A stretch of 64,000 nt of DNA from Butyricimonas faecihominis (GTDB lineage Bacteria; Bacteroidota; Bacteroidia; Bacteroidales; Marinifilaceae), in contig NZ_AP028155.1 in the NCBI RefSeq assembly GCF_033096445.1, forward strand, positions 4,221,880 through 4,285,879. Direction: 5' to 3'. The notes below the pieces were generated by a model. It saw nothing but the letters and a program-made list of their open reading frames with translations. It did not search any database and was not told the origin of the DNA. Shown here piece by piece: positions 28,501 to 37,799 of the stretch. Position 1 is the stretch's first letter, and each line of letters begins with the position of its first letter. Position numbers and translations under genes: made by a program.

Positions 28501-28897
28501 TTCTTTCATGTACGAGTTTGGTGGGCAGGAGTATAACTCCACCTTAGTAAGCAAGGTCGAGAATGCAGATATTCAATATAACAATGTAGATAAGCGTGTG
28601 TTGACGGATCGCTGGCAAAAACCGGGAGATGTTACTCCATTGAAAGATATTAAAGATCGTTCAACAACAACGAAACCTTCTTCTCGTTTCGTGCAGGATA
28701 ATAACGTACTTTCATTGAATGCATTGACTTTAAGTTATGATTTTGATACTCAATTAATCAAAAAGATGGGGTTGAATGTATTGAGATTAGAGGTGAGTAC
28801 GAATGATTTATTGCGGTTCTCTTCTATCAAGCAGGAGAGAGGTACAAGTTATCCGTATGCCAAGACTGTGAATTTTACGTTGAGAGCAAGCTTTTAA
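25514..28897 (+). CDS. SusC/RagA-type TonB-dependent receptor with N-terminal STN signalling domain
   Basis: Outer-membrane importer, 1127 residues from ATG 25514 (MKSKIRNW). A longer start at 25478 adds 12 residues lacking signal-peptide character. A signal peptide ends near 'AFG-QQ'. The STN domain follows ('ITVQFEKQSLSEVLQVLKQKTGFEFLYND'), then a carboxypeptidase-like domain ('VSGKVLDDGGQTLPGVTILLKGTTIGVVTDVDGKFKI'). Next come a TonB-box region 'MEEVVVTGYG' and the plug with 'IRGRSGIG' and 'ILKDAAATAMYGSRAANGVVVITT'. A barrel ending 'NFTLRASF' completes the protein. The STN domain means it also signals to FecR upstream. SusD begins 16 nt after the stop. It is a close paralogue of the minus-strand SusC at 42144-45566. 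Confidence 0.95.
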   Translation: MKSKIRNWVIRCGKLSLGCKLMVVLLLFTHFAFSSENAFGQQTITVQFEKQSLSEVLQVLKQKTGFEFLYNDEEIKGVTNITCSFTNASVQEILKSCLAGTKYNFKIVDNLIVITPDDKKKDEVQKIVVSGKVLDDGGQTLPGVTILLKGTTIGVVTDVDGKFKIELPKQDSLILLFSFVGMEVRELDVNKIKDLSKEVVVHMKADVTEMEEVVVTGYGQIKKQSFTGSSVTVKKEDLLKVSQTNVIAALQTFDPSFRIQTNNQWGSDPNAMPEMYIRGRSGIGVKELDPNYTTKGNLENNPNLPTFIMDGFEVDVQKVYDMDPNRIESITILKDAAATAMYGSRAANGVVVITTVAPKPGEVTVTYSLTGGVTFPDLSDYNLANAEEKLEIERLAGLYDPEEGATSISKQDAYWRRYKNIAEGADTDWISKPLRNAVTHKHSLYIEGGNSDLRYALDASFNGDNGVMKKSYRNRTGVGFSVDYRLKNFQVKNYISYGYVKAQESPYGSFSDYTTLLPYDRCFNEDGSMRKKLQFTEIRYQSALNPLYEASLHSYDYDKYDEIIDNVSVNWFINDYLSMKGQFSITKQFTKGERFIDPESNKSSTQASSNELLTGDLYVDKGERTMWDAQAFLYYQQSIAKNNINLSVGFNATSDFTESTSTHYRGFPSGEFHSSNYAAEVVDKPTKSQSQTRLFGVIASLNYTYNDIYLLDASARFDGSSEFGSNQKWAPFWSGGLGINIHNYGFMQNNGIFNQLKIRASYGQTGKVNFPSYSAITTYEAQFDEWYVTGYGVKLKALGNEDLSWEKTNTFNLGLDMQVWNERVTFSAEWYNKKTIDLITDVTVPTSSGFVSYKDNMGEIRNRGYEFNIRANIIQRNDLLFALWGNFAHNKNKIIKISDALKAYNEQVDAFYNDPSNNNVAEVKTKYEEGGSTTSIFAMRSLGIDPANGQELFITRNGVITHEWSGADQVIVGNTEPKGQGSFGLNASYKNFSLFASFMYEFGGQEYNSTLVSKVENADIQYNNVDKRVLTDRWQKPGDVTPLKDIKDRSTTTKPSSRFVQDNNVLSLNALTLSYDFDTQLIKKMGLNVLRLEVSTNDLLRFSSIKQERGTSYPYAKTVNFTLRASF

Positions 28898-28912
28898 TAA
28901 AAAAGATGAGTT

Positions 28913-30361
28913 ATGAAAATGAATAGATTACTACTTATATGTATATTACCGGTATTGTTTTCGGCATGTAATAGCTGGCTGGATGTACAACCGGAAGAAC
29001 AAATCAGTGAGGACGAGGTTTTCTCTACTGGCAATGGTTATCGGAATGTGTTGAATGGGGTGTATAAATCATTGTCCGGAGTGAATATGTATGGCCGGGA
29101 GATGACTTGGGGGGTGATGGATGTGTTGGCTCAATGCTATAATGTTCAAAATATGCCATCTGAGTATCCGGGAAGGCAGTATAAGGAAGGGGCTGCTTTT
29201 TACGATTATGAATACACTGATTTTCATAAATTGCCTCAAGCAATCTGGGAAGAAGGATATAATGCTGTAGCTAACTGTAATAACTTGATCGCTCATGCTC
29301 GTCATGCTGACCCGGATTTATTTGAACTTAAAGAATCTGAAAGAGCATTATTGGAAGGCGAAGCGTTGGCGTTACGTGCTTTTATTCAGTTTGATATGTT
29401 ACGAATTTTTGCTCCGGCACCGGTGACTTCTCCTAAAGGAACCTATATTCCGTATATTAAAAGTTATCCGGAGGTTCTGTCTGTGAAGTTGTCTGTAGAG
29501 GAGTGCATGGAGAATGTTATACAGGACTTGGAGGATGCAAGAAAGTTAGTTTATAAATATGATTCAATTAATGTAAGTAAATTAAGGATTGCAGAGCGTT
29601 TTAGTGGTCCTACTGGTGGACGCTTTTTCGAATATCGGGGATTCCGAATGAATTATTATGCTGTTTCCGGTATTTTGGCTCGGGCATATTTATATAATAA
29701 TCAGCCTAATGAAGCATATAATGTCGCAAAGGAAATTATTGATTTCCAAAATAATACGAAATATTATAATTTTACTTCGGCAAGTAAGATGGCAAACGGG
29801 AATTTGAAATTTTATGATGATATTTTGTGCGGTTTTTATTCAACAAAATTGACCGATTGGGACAAGGCGCTGAATGACGTTCTCGATGCTAATGGGAATC
29901 AATTGTTTATGGTAGTAAAAGAGGTGGATAATTTGTTTAACGGAGAAACGGATGACTATCGTAAAAGATACCAATTGAGTGCGGTGAATCGTTTGATGAA
30001 GTATGCTTATCAAAACAATGCAACATCAGAAGGAATATTGAGTTCGAATTTGATCCCGATTATTCGTATGAGTGAGATCTATTATATAGCAGCAGAGGCT
30101 TGTTTTGATAAAGATCCGTCAGAGGCAATCGATTATTTGATGCAAGTGAAAAAGGGACGTAATCTGAGAAATGTTGATTTATCAGGAATCACATTAAAGT
30201 CTGATTTTATGGATAGATTAATTTCAGATGCACGTCGGGAATTTTTGGGCGAAGGTCAGATATTCTTTATGTTTAAGCGTCTGAATCAGTCTGTACCGAC
30301 CGTTAATAATTGGAAACCGGAGTATTTCATTTTGGATGTGCCGGATAGTGAGAACATTTAA
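28913..30361 (+). CDS. SusD/RagB-family lipoprotein
   Basis: Surface substrate-binding lipoprotein of 482 residues with lipobox 'LFSAC' (Cys about 20). Typical SusD blocks: 'DEVFSTGNGYRNVLNGVYKSL' at the start, 'EGEALALRAFIQFDMLRIFAPAP' about residues 145-167, 'RMSEIYYIAAEACF', and 'DARREFLGEGQIFFMFKR' near the C-terminus. It forms the lid of the SusC encoded 16 nt upstream. The minus-strand SusD at 40676-42130 shows the same blocks ('GEALALRALLHFDMLRLFAPA', 'REFIGEGQVFFYFKK') and is its paralogue. Confidence 0.94.
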   Translation: MKMNRLLLICILPVLFSACNSWLDVQPEEQISEDEVFSTGNGYRNVLNGVYKSLSGVNMYGREMTWGVMDVLAQCYNVQNMPSEYPGRQYKEGAAFYDYEYTDFHKLPQAIWEEGYNAVANCNNLIAHARHADPDLFELKESERALLEGEALALRAFIQFDMLRIFAPAPVTSPKGTYIPYIKSYPEVLSVKLSVEECMENVIQDLEDARKLVYKYDSINVSKLRIAERFSGPTGGRFFEYRGFRMNYYAVSGILARAYLYNNQPNEAYNVAKEIIDFQNNTKYYNFTSASKMANGNLKFYDDILCGFYSTKLTDWDKALNDVLDANGNQLFMVVKEVDNLFNGETDDYRKRYQLSAVNRLMKYAYQNNATSEGILSSNLIPIIRMSEIYYIAAEACFDKDPSEAIDYLMQVKKGRNLRNVDLSGITLKSDFMDRLISDARREFLGEGQIFFMFKRLNQSVPTVNNWKPEYFILDVPDSENI

Positions 30362-30372
30362 TTGTTGAGATT

Positions 30373-31062
30373 ATGAAAAAGTATATATTAGTCTTTGTAT
30401 CCTTGGTGTTACTTTATGCTTGTGACGAAAGGGGAATTTTAGAAAATTCGAATGACGTTTCTTATATCTATTTTACAAAGAACGCTACCAATGACAGTAC
30501 TTCTACCTCTTTCTTTTTCTATCCGGAAGGTGATATTTCAGTACCTGTTGCCATGAATCTTTCCGGTAGAATGTTTGATGAAGATTGTTCTTTTAAGTTG
30601 GAAGTAGTAAAAGAGGAAACGACATTGGATGCCGCAAATTATGATATATCGGAAGATTTCGTGTTTCATAAAGATCGAGTAGCGGATACGATTTATATTA
30701 CGTTCAAGAATAGTGAGATTTTATCTTCGGAGATTCGACGTGTCGTGTTTAGAATTGCTGATAGTGAAAAATATAGTCAAGGAGATACGCCTTTCCGTAC
30801 GGCAGTTATATCAATTTCAGATATTGCTTCTAGACCGGAATGGTGGAATGAAGATGAATGGGTGATTTGGGCAAATTTAGGAGAATTTACCATTAAAAAG
30901 TTTGAGTTGCTGATTGAGGCTAACGGGGGAATTCCGGAGATTACGCTTGACGACTCAGATGTGATTCGTCGGTGTGCTTTAACCCTGAAAAGATATTTGG
31001 AGAAATACGGTCCTTTTATAGATGAAAATGGAGATGAGGTGACTGTACCTGTTATTGGATAA
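30373..31062 (+). CDS. DUF4843-family lipoprotein
   Basis: A 229-residue lipoprotein (signal then 'LLYAC') of the DUF4843 family, which regularly sits third in SusC/SusD operons. It is beta-rich. Visible family features are 'VSYIYFTKN' early, a 'PVAMNLSGRMFDEDCSFKLEVV' strand pair, 'ISEDFVFHKDRVADTIYITFKNSE', and 'RPEWWNEDEWVIWANLGEFTIKKFELL' near the end. It is probably a surface-exposed accessory binding protein. The paralogue in the mirror locus is at 39968-40663 and shares 'CPLWWDEVIETEYLGIYSKEKYDAFI'-like structure. The function is unproven. Confidence 0.85.
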   Translation: MKKYILVFVSLVLLYACDERGILENSNDVSYIYFTKNATNDSTSTSFFFYPEGDISVPVAMNLSGRMFDEDCSFKLEVVKEETTLDAANYDISEDFVFHKDRVADTIYITFKNSEILSSEIRRVVFRIADSEKYSQGDTPFRTAVISISDIASRPEWWNEDEWVIWANLGEFTIKKFELLIEANGGIPEITLDDSDVIRRCALTLKRYLEKYGPFIDENGDEVTVPVIG

Positions 31063-31079
31063 AATAATATATGGAATTT

Positions 31080-32621
31080 ATGAAAAAGTATTTATTAATA
31101 ATAGCTGCCTTGCTTGCTCTTACAAGTTGTTTGGATAACAAATTGGATGAGGATTTCAAGGAGATAAATGAAGTTAAAAGATGGGAGAATATAGAAGAGA
31201 AATATACCGTTTACGCCGGGGAAGAAATTGTACTGGCTCCCAAAGTTGTATTTACCGTTGATAGTATTAATCCGGAGATGGAGTTTGAATGGTATGTGGG
31301 AACAGAGCTTGTGTCAACGGAGCCTACATACACATTTATGTCTAATCATATAGCGACTCATAATGTAACGTTTTGTCCGATAGATAAAAAGTCGGGTATG
31401 CATTTTAATAAATTGATCAGGATTACCGTACAATCCCAATATGAAACAGGGTGGATGGTGTTGTCTGACGAGGGGAACAAATCAGTATTGTCAATCGTGA
31501 TGGGTAAAAAGGAAGAGACAGAAGATGATGTAGAGTATTTGACTTATATTGGGGTGAGAAAGGATATTTATCCATTGCACAATAATGGACAGGCCTTGGG
31601 TTCAGGGCCTCGGAAGCTTGTGGAGCACTACGTGCAGGATGATTATGCTACAATCCCTGGGGAAGTTATGGTATTACAACAAGATCAGCCGTTGGAATTA
31701 CATGGATTTTCAATGGAAAAAGAGGTTTTTGTTGCCGATGAATTTTTGGTTGGGATCCCGGCTAATTTTAATGTTGTAGATGCAACACAATCTGCCTCTG
31801 GAGGATATTTATTGAATGCGGATGGTACGATTTTGTACAAAAAGAATTATGATTTAGAGGCCTATCATGTTGGGACTTATTCGGATCTTCCTCTTTTTGA
31901 TGGGAAGAAGTTTAAATCTATAACACCCTCAATTTACCCGCAGACTCCTTATTTATTGGCTTTGGATGAGGACAATACATTGTACGGGATTTGGGAAAAG
32001 GAATCACGTCCCACGGGTGATTTTTATTATAATGCAGAGTTAGCTCCTTTCTTTACGGCAGAGAATGATGTGGATATGTCATTATTTCAAAATATAGAAG
32101 GTGAAGTGGTTGGTTCAGGTTTTCACCATTCAGATTCATATGTGACGATTATTAAGCAACATGGGAAATATTTGATGAATAATTATCAGACGTATCCTTC
32201 TGGAAGAAGAGGGAGCCGTTCAGTCGAGGTATTGGAAAGTAAAATTCACGAGATGTCGGCTAGTATGTTTACTGATTTTGTAGATATGGCCGTGCTTCCT
32301 TACCGAGACTATATGCTGATCGCTTCTGGTAATACGCTTTATTTTCATGAGTATTACCGTGATAACTTTAAAGAGGGGGTTGTTAAGACTTTTGATCATA
32401 AGATTACTTCTATTGCTTTTAAAGATTTCAATCCCTATCGGCATGAAGCTAATGCCCATGTTGCGGTAGGTTTGGAAAATGGTGATTTGTACATATTTGA
32501 GATTGATGATAATGATATGACAAAGACTACTCCATTGTTTGAAGCACATGATCTTGGTAAGATTGTAGATGTTATTTTTAAGTATAGCAGTTGGGGTGAC
32601 GTTAAGTACGGATACTTTTAA
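31080..32621 (+). CDS. PKD-like family surface lipoprotein
   Basis: A 513-residue lipoprotein from ATG 31080 (MKKYLLIIAALLALTSC; an ATG three codons upstream is less typical). After the lipobox comes a PKD-like beta-sandwich (about residues 35-125, 'YTVYAGEEIVLAPKVVF...EWYVGTELVSTEPTYTF'). A long region of repeated beta strands with propeller character follows ('GWMVLSDEGNKSVLSIV', 'YLLALDEDNTLYGIW', 'NAHVAVGLENGDLYIFEI'). It is the fourth gene of the locus and probably a surface glycan- or peptide-binding protein. The minus-strand protein at 38355-39950 is its paralogue. No catalytic motif is seen. Confidence 0.82.
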   Translation: MKKYLLIIAALLALTSCLDNKLDEDFKEINEVKRWENIEEKYTVYAGEEIVLAPKVVFTVDSINPEMEFEWYVGTELVSTEPTYTFMSNHIATHNVTFCPIDKKSGMHFNKLIRITVQSQYETGWMVLSDEGNKSVLSIVMGKKEETEDDVEYLTYIGVRKDIYPLHNNGQALGSGPRKLVEHYVQDDYATIPGEVMVLQQDQPLELHGFSMEKEVFVADEFLVGIPANFNVVDATQSASGGYLLNADGTILYKKNYDLEAYHVGTYSDLPLFDGKKFKSITPSIYPQTPYLLALDEDNTLYGIWEKESRPTGDFYYNAELAPFFTAENDVDMSLFQNIEGEVVGSGFHHSDSYVTIIKQHGKYLMNNYQTYPSGRRGSRSVEVLESKIHEMSASMFTDFVDMAVLPYRDYMLIASGNTLYFHEYYRDNFKEGVVKTFDHKITSIAFKDFNPYRHEANAHVAVGLENGDLYIFEIDDNDMTKTTPLFEAHDLGKIVDVIFKYSSWGDVKYGYF

Positions 32622-32644
32622 AATGTGATATTGTTGTGTGCAAG

Positions 32645-32670
32645 GGGGGGCTTGGGCCCCCCGAATTTTT
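32645..32670 (+). terminator. Intrinsic terminator or attenuator before the S9 peptidase genes
   Basis: A 7-bp all-GC stem (GGGGGGC, TTGG, GCCCCCC) is followed by GAATTTTTT. This is a strong rho-independent signal placed inside what is otherwise a same-strand gene series. Partial read-through would give lower expression of the two peptidases. No clear -33/-7 promoter is seen between it and the ATG at 32711. Confidence 0.75.
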
Positions 32671-32710
32671 TGATGTAAAAGGTTGGATGTTTGTATGTAA
32701 ATAATCGTGT

Positions 32711-35032
32711 ATGAAAAAGTTTTTAGTCCTATTATTTTTGGTGTTTGTAGGATCGATAAATGCCCAGCAAAAGGCAAATTATGCTTTGGCAGAGAGGTTT
32801 CGGGAATTGACAACAATGCCAATAGTAAAGTATTCATTAGATGTACATTCTCGTTATATTAATAATACAGATCGTTTTTGGTATTCTTTCTGGACGGAAG
32901 AAGGGAATAAATATTATCTGGTAGATCCGGACAAACGTACGAAAAGGTTACTTTTTGATAATGCTGAGTTATTGGCTAAAGTTAGTGAAATTACTCGCCG
33001 GGCTCGTGATCCGAAGTTATTAGACTTACAGTTTGAGTTTGACTTGGATGGGGAAACTATTCGTTTTTACATGGATGGTCGTAATTTTACTTATAACATA
33101 TATACAAAGGAATTGGAGGTTGTGGGGAGTCAAAAGGGGAAAAGTTACCCTCCTTATTGGATGTATTATTCGGCGGATAGTGCTTATATGTTATATGCAA
33201 GACATCATAATTTGTATGCAGTGGGAAATCCTGCCAAAGGGAAGGATACAACAGAGATTCAGTTAACGAATGATGGTGAAAAATATTATTCTTTTAATCG
33301 GGAAGACGAAGGAGAAATGGAGGGACGTTTTGGTTGTGAGGCGTATTGGCTTAAAAAGGGACACCGGTTTTATGCAATTCGGGAAGATGCTCGTAAAGTA
33401 GAGGAATTGTGGTTAATTGATGCGTTGGCAAACCCTCGTCCGAAATTAAAAACTTATAAAGCTGAATTAGCCGGCGATAAAAACGTAATTCAGTATGAAT
33501 TGATTATTGGTGATTTGGATACAAAAGAAGTCCGGAAAATAGATATTAGTCGTTGGAAAGATCAATATATTGATTTCCTGTATACTAGTAATGATGGTTT
33601 GCGTCTTTATTTCCAACGGTACAAACGTACATGGGATGAGACGGAGATTTGTATGGTAAATACTGAAACGGGTGACGTGAAAGTTCTAATTCATGAGGAG
33701 GATAAGCCTTATTTGGATTATCAAATGCGTGCAATCCATTTTTTGAATGATGGAAACGAGATTCTGTTTCGTTCGGAACGTACCGGTTGGGGACATTATT
33801 ATTTGTATGACAAGGATGGGAATTTGAAGAATCAAGTGACTTCTGGGCCTTGGGTGGCTGGACCAATTCAGAAGATTGATACGGCTAAACGACAGATTTA
33901 TTTTGTTGGATTGGGTAAAGAGAAAAATATAGATCCTTATTATTACGTGTTATATCGAGCCGACTTGGATAAGAAGGATGCTGTTACATTGTTGACCCCG
34001 GAGGATGCTTCGCATGACGTGGCGATCTCTCCGTCAAGTCGTTATTTTGTAGATAGTTATTCTAGAGTAGATTTGGAGCCAGTAAATGTATTGCGAGATC
34101 GGCAGGGAAAGGTCATTATGGAGTTGGGAAAACCTGATCTTCGCCGGGTATATGAGATGGGGTGGCGTGCTCCGGAACGTTTTAAAGTGAAAGCGGCAGA
34201 TGGCGTGACGGATATATATGGTATCATGTGGAAACCGGCAGATTTTGATTCAACAAAATGTTATCCGATTATATCTACGGTGTATCCGGGGCCATTCTAT
34301 GAATACGTGCAAACCCGTTTCACGTTGGATGACGATTTGAATACTCGTTTGGCACAAGTCGGTTTTATCGTGGTGGCTATGGGGCATCGTGGAGGAACAC
34401 CCATGAGGGGGAAGGCTTACCATACTTACGGATATGGAAATCAACGGGATTACCCGTTGGCTGATGATAAGTATGCAATAGAGCAGTTGGCTGATCGTTA
34501 TCCTTTTATTAATGGTAAAAAAGTGGGGATGTACGGGCATTCAGGAGGTGGATTTATGACTGCTGCGGCAATTTGTACCTATCCTGATTTTTATAGTGCG
34601 GCTGTTGCATGTGCGGGAAATCATGACAATAATATATACAATAAAGGGTTCGTGGAGATCCATTACGGGGTGAAAGAGAATAAACGAGTGATCAAGGATA
34701 GTGTGAACGGAGATCGGGAAGAGATTACTTTCGAGACCAAAAGCAAAACGAACCAAGAGCTGGCAAAAAATTATAAAGGAGGATTACTGATCGTGACGGG
34801 GGATATGGATAAAACTGTGCATCCTTCGCATACATTCCGGGTGGTAGAGGCTTTGATTCAGGCAAGAAAAAATTTTGATATGATTGTTTTGCCCGGTAGT
34901 ACGCATGGCTTCTTTGGAGAGAATGGAGATTTCTTCGAACGGAAAATGTGGTTCCATTTTGCCAAATATTTGTTGGGCGATGATTCAGCCGATTATCAGG
35001 GAGATATCGATTATTTCATGAAAAAGCGTTGA
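32711..35032 (+). CDS. S9 family serine peptidase (dipeptidyl-peptidase IV type)
   Basis: Exported peptidase of 773 residues with signal peptide MKKFLVLLFLVFVGSINA-QQ. The N-terminal two thirds form a beta-propeller of the DPP IV type ('YSFNREDEGEMEGRFGCEAYW', 'LYFQRYKRTWDETEICMVN'). The C-terminal alpha/beta hydrolase carries the triad: S611 in 'GHSGGGF', D700 in 'GDMDKTVHPSH' and H732 in 'STHGFFGE'. The expected action is release of dipeptides from peptide N-termini in the periplasm. Its place behind a SusC/SusD locus points to peptide utilisation. A terminator-like hairpin precedes the gene, and the next peptidase starts 5 nt after its stop. Confidence 0.92.
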   Translation: MKKFLVLLFLVFVGSINAQQKANYALAERFRELTTMPIVKYSLDVHSRYINNTDRFWYSFWTEEGNKYYLVDPDKRTKRLLFDNAELLAKVSEITRRARDPKLLDLQFEFDLDGETIRFYMDGRNFTYNIYTKELEVVGSQKGKSYPPYWMYYSADSAYMLYARHHNLYAVGNPAKGKDTTEIQLTNDGEKYYSFNREDEGEMEGRFGCEAYWLKKGHRFYAIREDARKVEELWLIDALANPRPKLKTYKAELAGDKNVIQYELIIGDLDTKEVRKIDISRWKDQYIDFLYTSNDGLRLYFQRYKRTWDETEICMVNTETGDVKVLIHEEDKPYLDYQMRAIHFLNDGNEILFRSERTGWGHYYLYDKDGNLKNQVTSGPWVAGPIQKIDTAKRQIYFVGLGKEKNIDPYYYVLYRADLDKKDAVTLLTPEDASHDVAISPSSRYFVDSYSRVDLEPVNVLRDRQGKVIMELGKPDLRRVYEMGWRAPERFKVKAADGVTDIYGIMWKPADFDSTKCYPIISTVYPGPFYEYVQTRFTLDDDLNTRLAQVGFIVVAMGHRGGTPMRGKAYHTYGYGNQRDYPLADDKYAIEQLADRYPFINGKKVGMYGHSGGGFMTAAAICTYPDFYSAAVACAGNHDNNIYNKGFVEIHYGVKENKRVIKDSVNGDREEITFETKSKTNQELAKNYKGGLLIVTGDMDKTVHPSHTFRVVEALIQARKNFDMIVLPGSTHGFFGENGDFFERKMWFHFAKYLLGDDSADYQGDIDYFMKKR

Positions 35033-35037
35033 TCTAA

Positions 35038-37755
35038 ATGAGAAAATATATTGTATTATTATACAGTCTGTTATTTCTTGGAATAGCAGATTGTATATCT
35101 CAAAAAAAGCCTCTGGATATGGAGGCTTATAAATTATGGCGAAGAGTTGAGGGGCAACAGATGTCAGAAGATGGCAAATGGGTGACTTATCGCTTTGTTT
35201 ATATAGATCAAGAAGGACATGATAAAGATGTGCCTGTTACTTATTTACGTGACATGACATCTGGTAAGGTGTATGAGTTCCCCAATGTTCGAGAGATGAG
35301 TTTTTTTAATCAAGGAAAGGGATTGAGATACGTGGTGCAGCCCTCTCCGCTTGATACGTTGAAAGAGAGAAAAGATTCTCTTTTTTTGTTATCCTTGAAG
35401 GATATGAAAAAAACTTATTGGGATAAGCCTTATGGTTTTCGAGAGTCTCCTCATTCTCCTCTGATTTCTTATTCTTATCCGATTGATCGAGATGGAAAGA
35501 ATCGGGCTCTTCGTCGGTTGATTGTTTGGAATTTTGAAACTGGGGATTCTGTACGAATAGATAGCGTGGAAAATTATTTTTCAACAGACGATTATAAATC
35601 AGTGGTTTATATTCGGAATCATAACGGAAAGAAATCTTTACGAGTTGGTCTGGTAAAAGGGAAACATCAGGTTATTTATGATGATGAAAAAGCTATTGTT
35701 ACTAATTTCTCTCTGAACCGAGGGGGGCTGAAGGGAGTGTTCTCGGTAGCTTCAGATTCTTCATATTTGAGAGAGCCGGATTTATTATACACGTTTTCAG
35801 TTGTTGATGGGAAGTATCGGTTGGTGATGGACACTAAAGAGGTGGTTGTATCGGACGAATATAAAGTTCGAGGGGGGATTTATTCTGTTTTCAACAATGG
35901 AAAATATATATTTGTGGACGTGGGATTACAGCAACAGGAAGAACGGAAGCCGAAAGCGAAACCGGATAAGAGTTTTGAGTTGGAGTTGTGGAAATGGGAT
36001 GATGAAGTTTCACAGAGTAGGCAGTCGTATGGATTAGGGGGAGATAGACGAAAAATGCCTAAATACGTGTACCACGTGGATTCGAAAAAATGTGTATTGG
36101 TGGCTCCCTCTCATATAGATCAGATGTATCAGCCGAGTTGTGACGAGTATCGTTATGTTATTATTGCAGATGAAACTCCTTATCGGGGACTTGCGGATTG
36201 GCGAGATGAAGTAACGGCAGACTTGTATTTAGTGAGTTTGGAAACGGGTGAACGGACATTATTATTTAAAGATTTTCGGCAACGGCCCGTGTGGAGTCCG
36301 AATGGAAAATATGCCATGCTGTATCATGCCGAAAAGAAGGTATGGTATAAGTTGAACCCGGAAACGGGAGAATTGACAGATGTTTCGACACCGATAGGAT
36401 TTGCCGTGTATAACGAGGAGCATGATCTACCCAAACCTGCGGTTCCTTATGGTATTGCAGGTTGGTTGGCAGGTGGAGATCAAGTTGTCCTGTATGATAA
36501 ATATGATATGTGGGTGGTGGATCTTACTGGTAAGCAACCCACGTATTCATTAACGAATGGATGGGGACGTGAACATGGTATTTCTTTGCGTTTGTTGAAA
36601 GCGAATCGAGAGATGCGTTGGATTAACCCCAAGCAGAATATTTTAGTGCATGGTTTAGATCGTGAAACATTGGATCAAGGAGTTTACGTGTTGACTCCTA
36701 ACCGGAAAGTAAAAAAATTGATGTCTGGGGCTTATGATTTGTATTTTAATCAGCAGTCCGAGAATGGTAAATTTTATCTGTTTACCCGACAAAGCTATAC
36801 AGAATTCCGGGAGCTTTGGTGGAGTAAGAATGATTTCACACGTCCCGTACGAATAACAAACACGAATCCTCAACAAGAGAATTATTTGTGGGGAAGTGTG
36901 CAATTGGTAGAGTGGACGAATTTTGAGGGAAAACCGAATCGGGGTTTGTTGTATTTGCCAGAGAATTATGATTTAACGAAACGTTATCCTGTCATTGTAA
37001 ATTTCTACGAGACTCACACAGGAGATCTTCATACTTACCAACTTCCCTCGTTGAGTAGTGCGATGATTAATACGGTAACTTATGTGAGTAATGGATATGT
37101 GGTGTTTATGCCGGATGTACATTTTACTGTAGGTGCCCCAGGTGAAAGTTGTTATAATGCGGTGGTTAGTGGGACTCAAATGTTGATTGATCGTGGTATT
37201 GCAGATAAAGATCGCATTGGAGTACAAGGGCATAGCTGGTCTGGTTATCAGGTCGCTTATCTGGTGACACGAACCAATATGTTTAAATGTGCTAGTCCGG
37301 GAGCTGCCGTGTCTAATATGGTCTCAGCTTACACTGGTATCCGAACGGGAAGCGGTATGCCTCGAATGTTTATGTACGAGGAAACACAAAGCCGGATGGG
37401 GAAGACACTTTGGGATGACCCGGAGGCGTATATCAAGAATTCACCTATCTTTTATGCGGATAAGATTCAGACTCCGTTACTAATATTTCATTGTGATGGG
37501 GATGAGGCGGTGCCGTATTCCGAAGGGTTAAATCTTTTCTTGGCAATGAGACGGTTGCATAAACCTGCGTGGTTGTTGAATTACAAGGGAGACAGACATT
37601 TCCTTTATAATAAGGCGGCAGAGATTGACTGGACAATTCGTCTGCAACAATTTTTTGACTATTATTTGAAAGATACTCCGATGCCTCGTTGGATGAAAGA
37701 AGGAATTAATGTGAATGAGCGTGGGGTCGACCAAAAGTATGACTTTGTGAAATAA
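35038..37755 (+). CDS. S9 family serine peptidase (prolyl oligopeptidase-like)
   Basis: Exported 905-residue peptidase with a signal peptide at about residues 1-20. A propeller-like N-terminal part of about 620 residues has WD-like strands ('FRQRPVWSPNGKYAMLYHAEKKVWYKL'). The C-terminal hydrolase domain has nucleophile S733 in 'GHSWSGYQ', D822 in 'CDGDEAVPY' and H854 in 'GDRHFLY', a complete triad. It differs from the first peptidase in its nucleophile elbow and length, so the two probably cut different peptides. It begins 5 nt after the first peptidase, so the two are co-expressed. Both fit a model in which imported oligopeptides are shortened in the periplasm. Confidence 0.9.
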   Translation: MRKYIVLLYSLLFLGIADCISQKKPLDMEAYKLWRRVEGQQMSEDGKWVTYRFVYIDQEGHDKDVPVTYLRDMTSGKVYEFPNVREMSFFNQGKGLRYVVQPSPLDTLKERKDSLFLLSLKDMKKTYWDKPYGFRESPHSPLISYSYPIDRDGKNRALRRLIVWNFETGDSVRIDSVENYFSTDDYKSVVYIRNHNGKKSLRVGLVKGKHQVIYDDEKAIVTNFSLNRGGLKGVFSVASDSSYLREPDLLYTFSVVDGKYRLVMDTKEVVVSDEYKVRGGIYSVFNNGKYIFVDVGLQQQEERKPKAKPDKSFELELWKWDDEVSQSRQSYGLGGDRRKMPKYVYHVDSKKCVLVAPSHIDQMYQPSCDEYRYVIIADETPYRGLADWRDEVTADLYLVSLETGERTLLFKDFRQRPVWSPNGKYAMLYHAEKKVWYKLNPETGELTDVSTPIGFAVYNEEHDLPKPAVPYGIAGWLAGGDQVVLYDKYDMWVVDLTGKQPTYSLTNGWGREHGISLRLLKANREMRWINPKQNILVHGLDRETLDQGVYVLTPNRKVKKLMSGAYDLYFNQQSENGKFYLFTRQSYTEFRELWWSKNDFTRPVRITNTNPQQENYLWGSVQLVEWTNFEGKPNRGLLYLPENYDLTKRYPVIVNFYETHTGDLHTYQLPSLSSAMINTVTYVSNGYVVFMPDVHFTVGAPGESCYNAVVSGTQMLIDRGIADKDRIGVQGHSWSGYQVAYLVTRTNMFKCASPGAAVSNMVSAYTGIRTGSGMPRMFMYEETQSRMGKTLWDDPEAYIKNSPIFYADKIQTPLLIFHCDGDEAVPYSEGLNLFLAMRRLHKPAWLLNYKGDRHFLYNKAAEIDWTIRLQQFFDYYLKDTPMPRWMKEGINVNERGVDQKYDFVK

Positions 37756-37799
37756 ATCATGTGTTTAGATAAATATAATTTTAATTTAAAATGGAAAAG

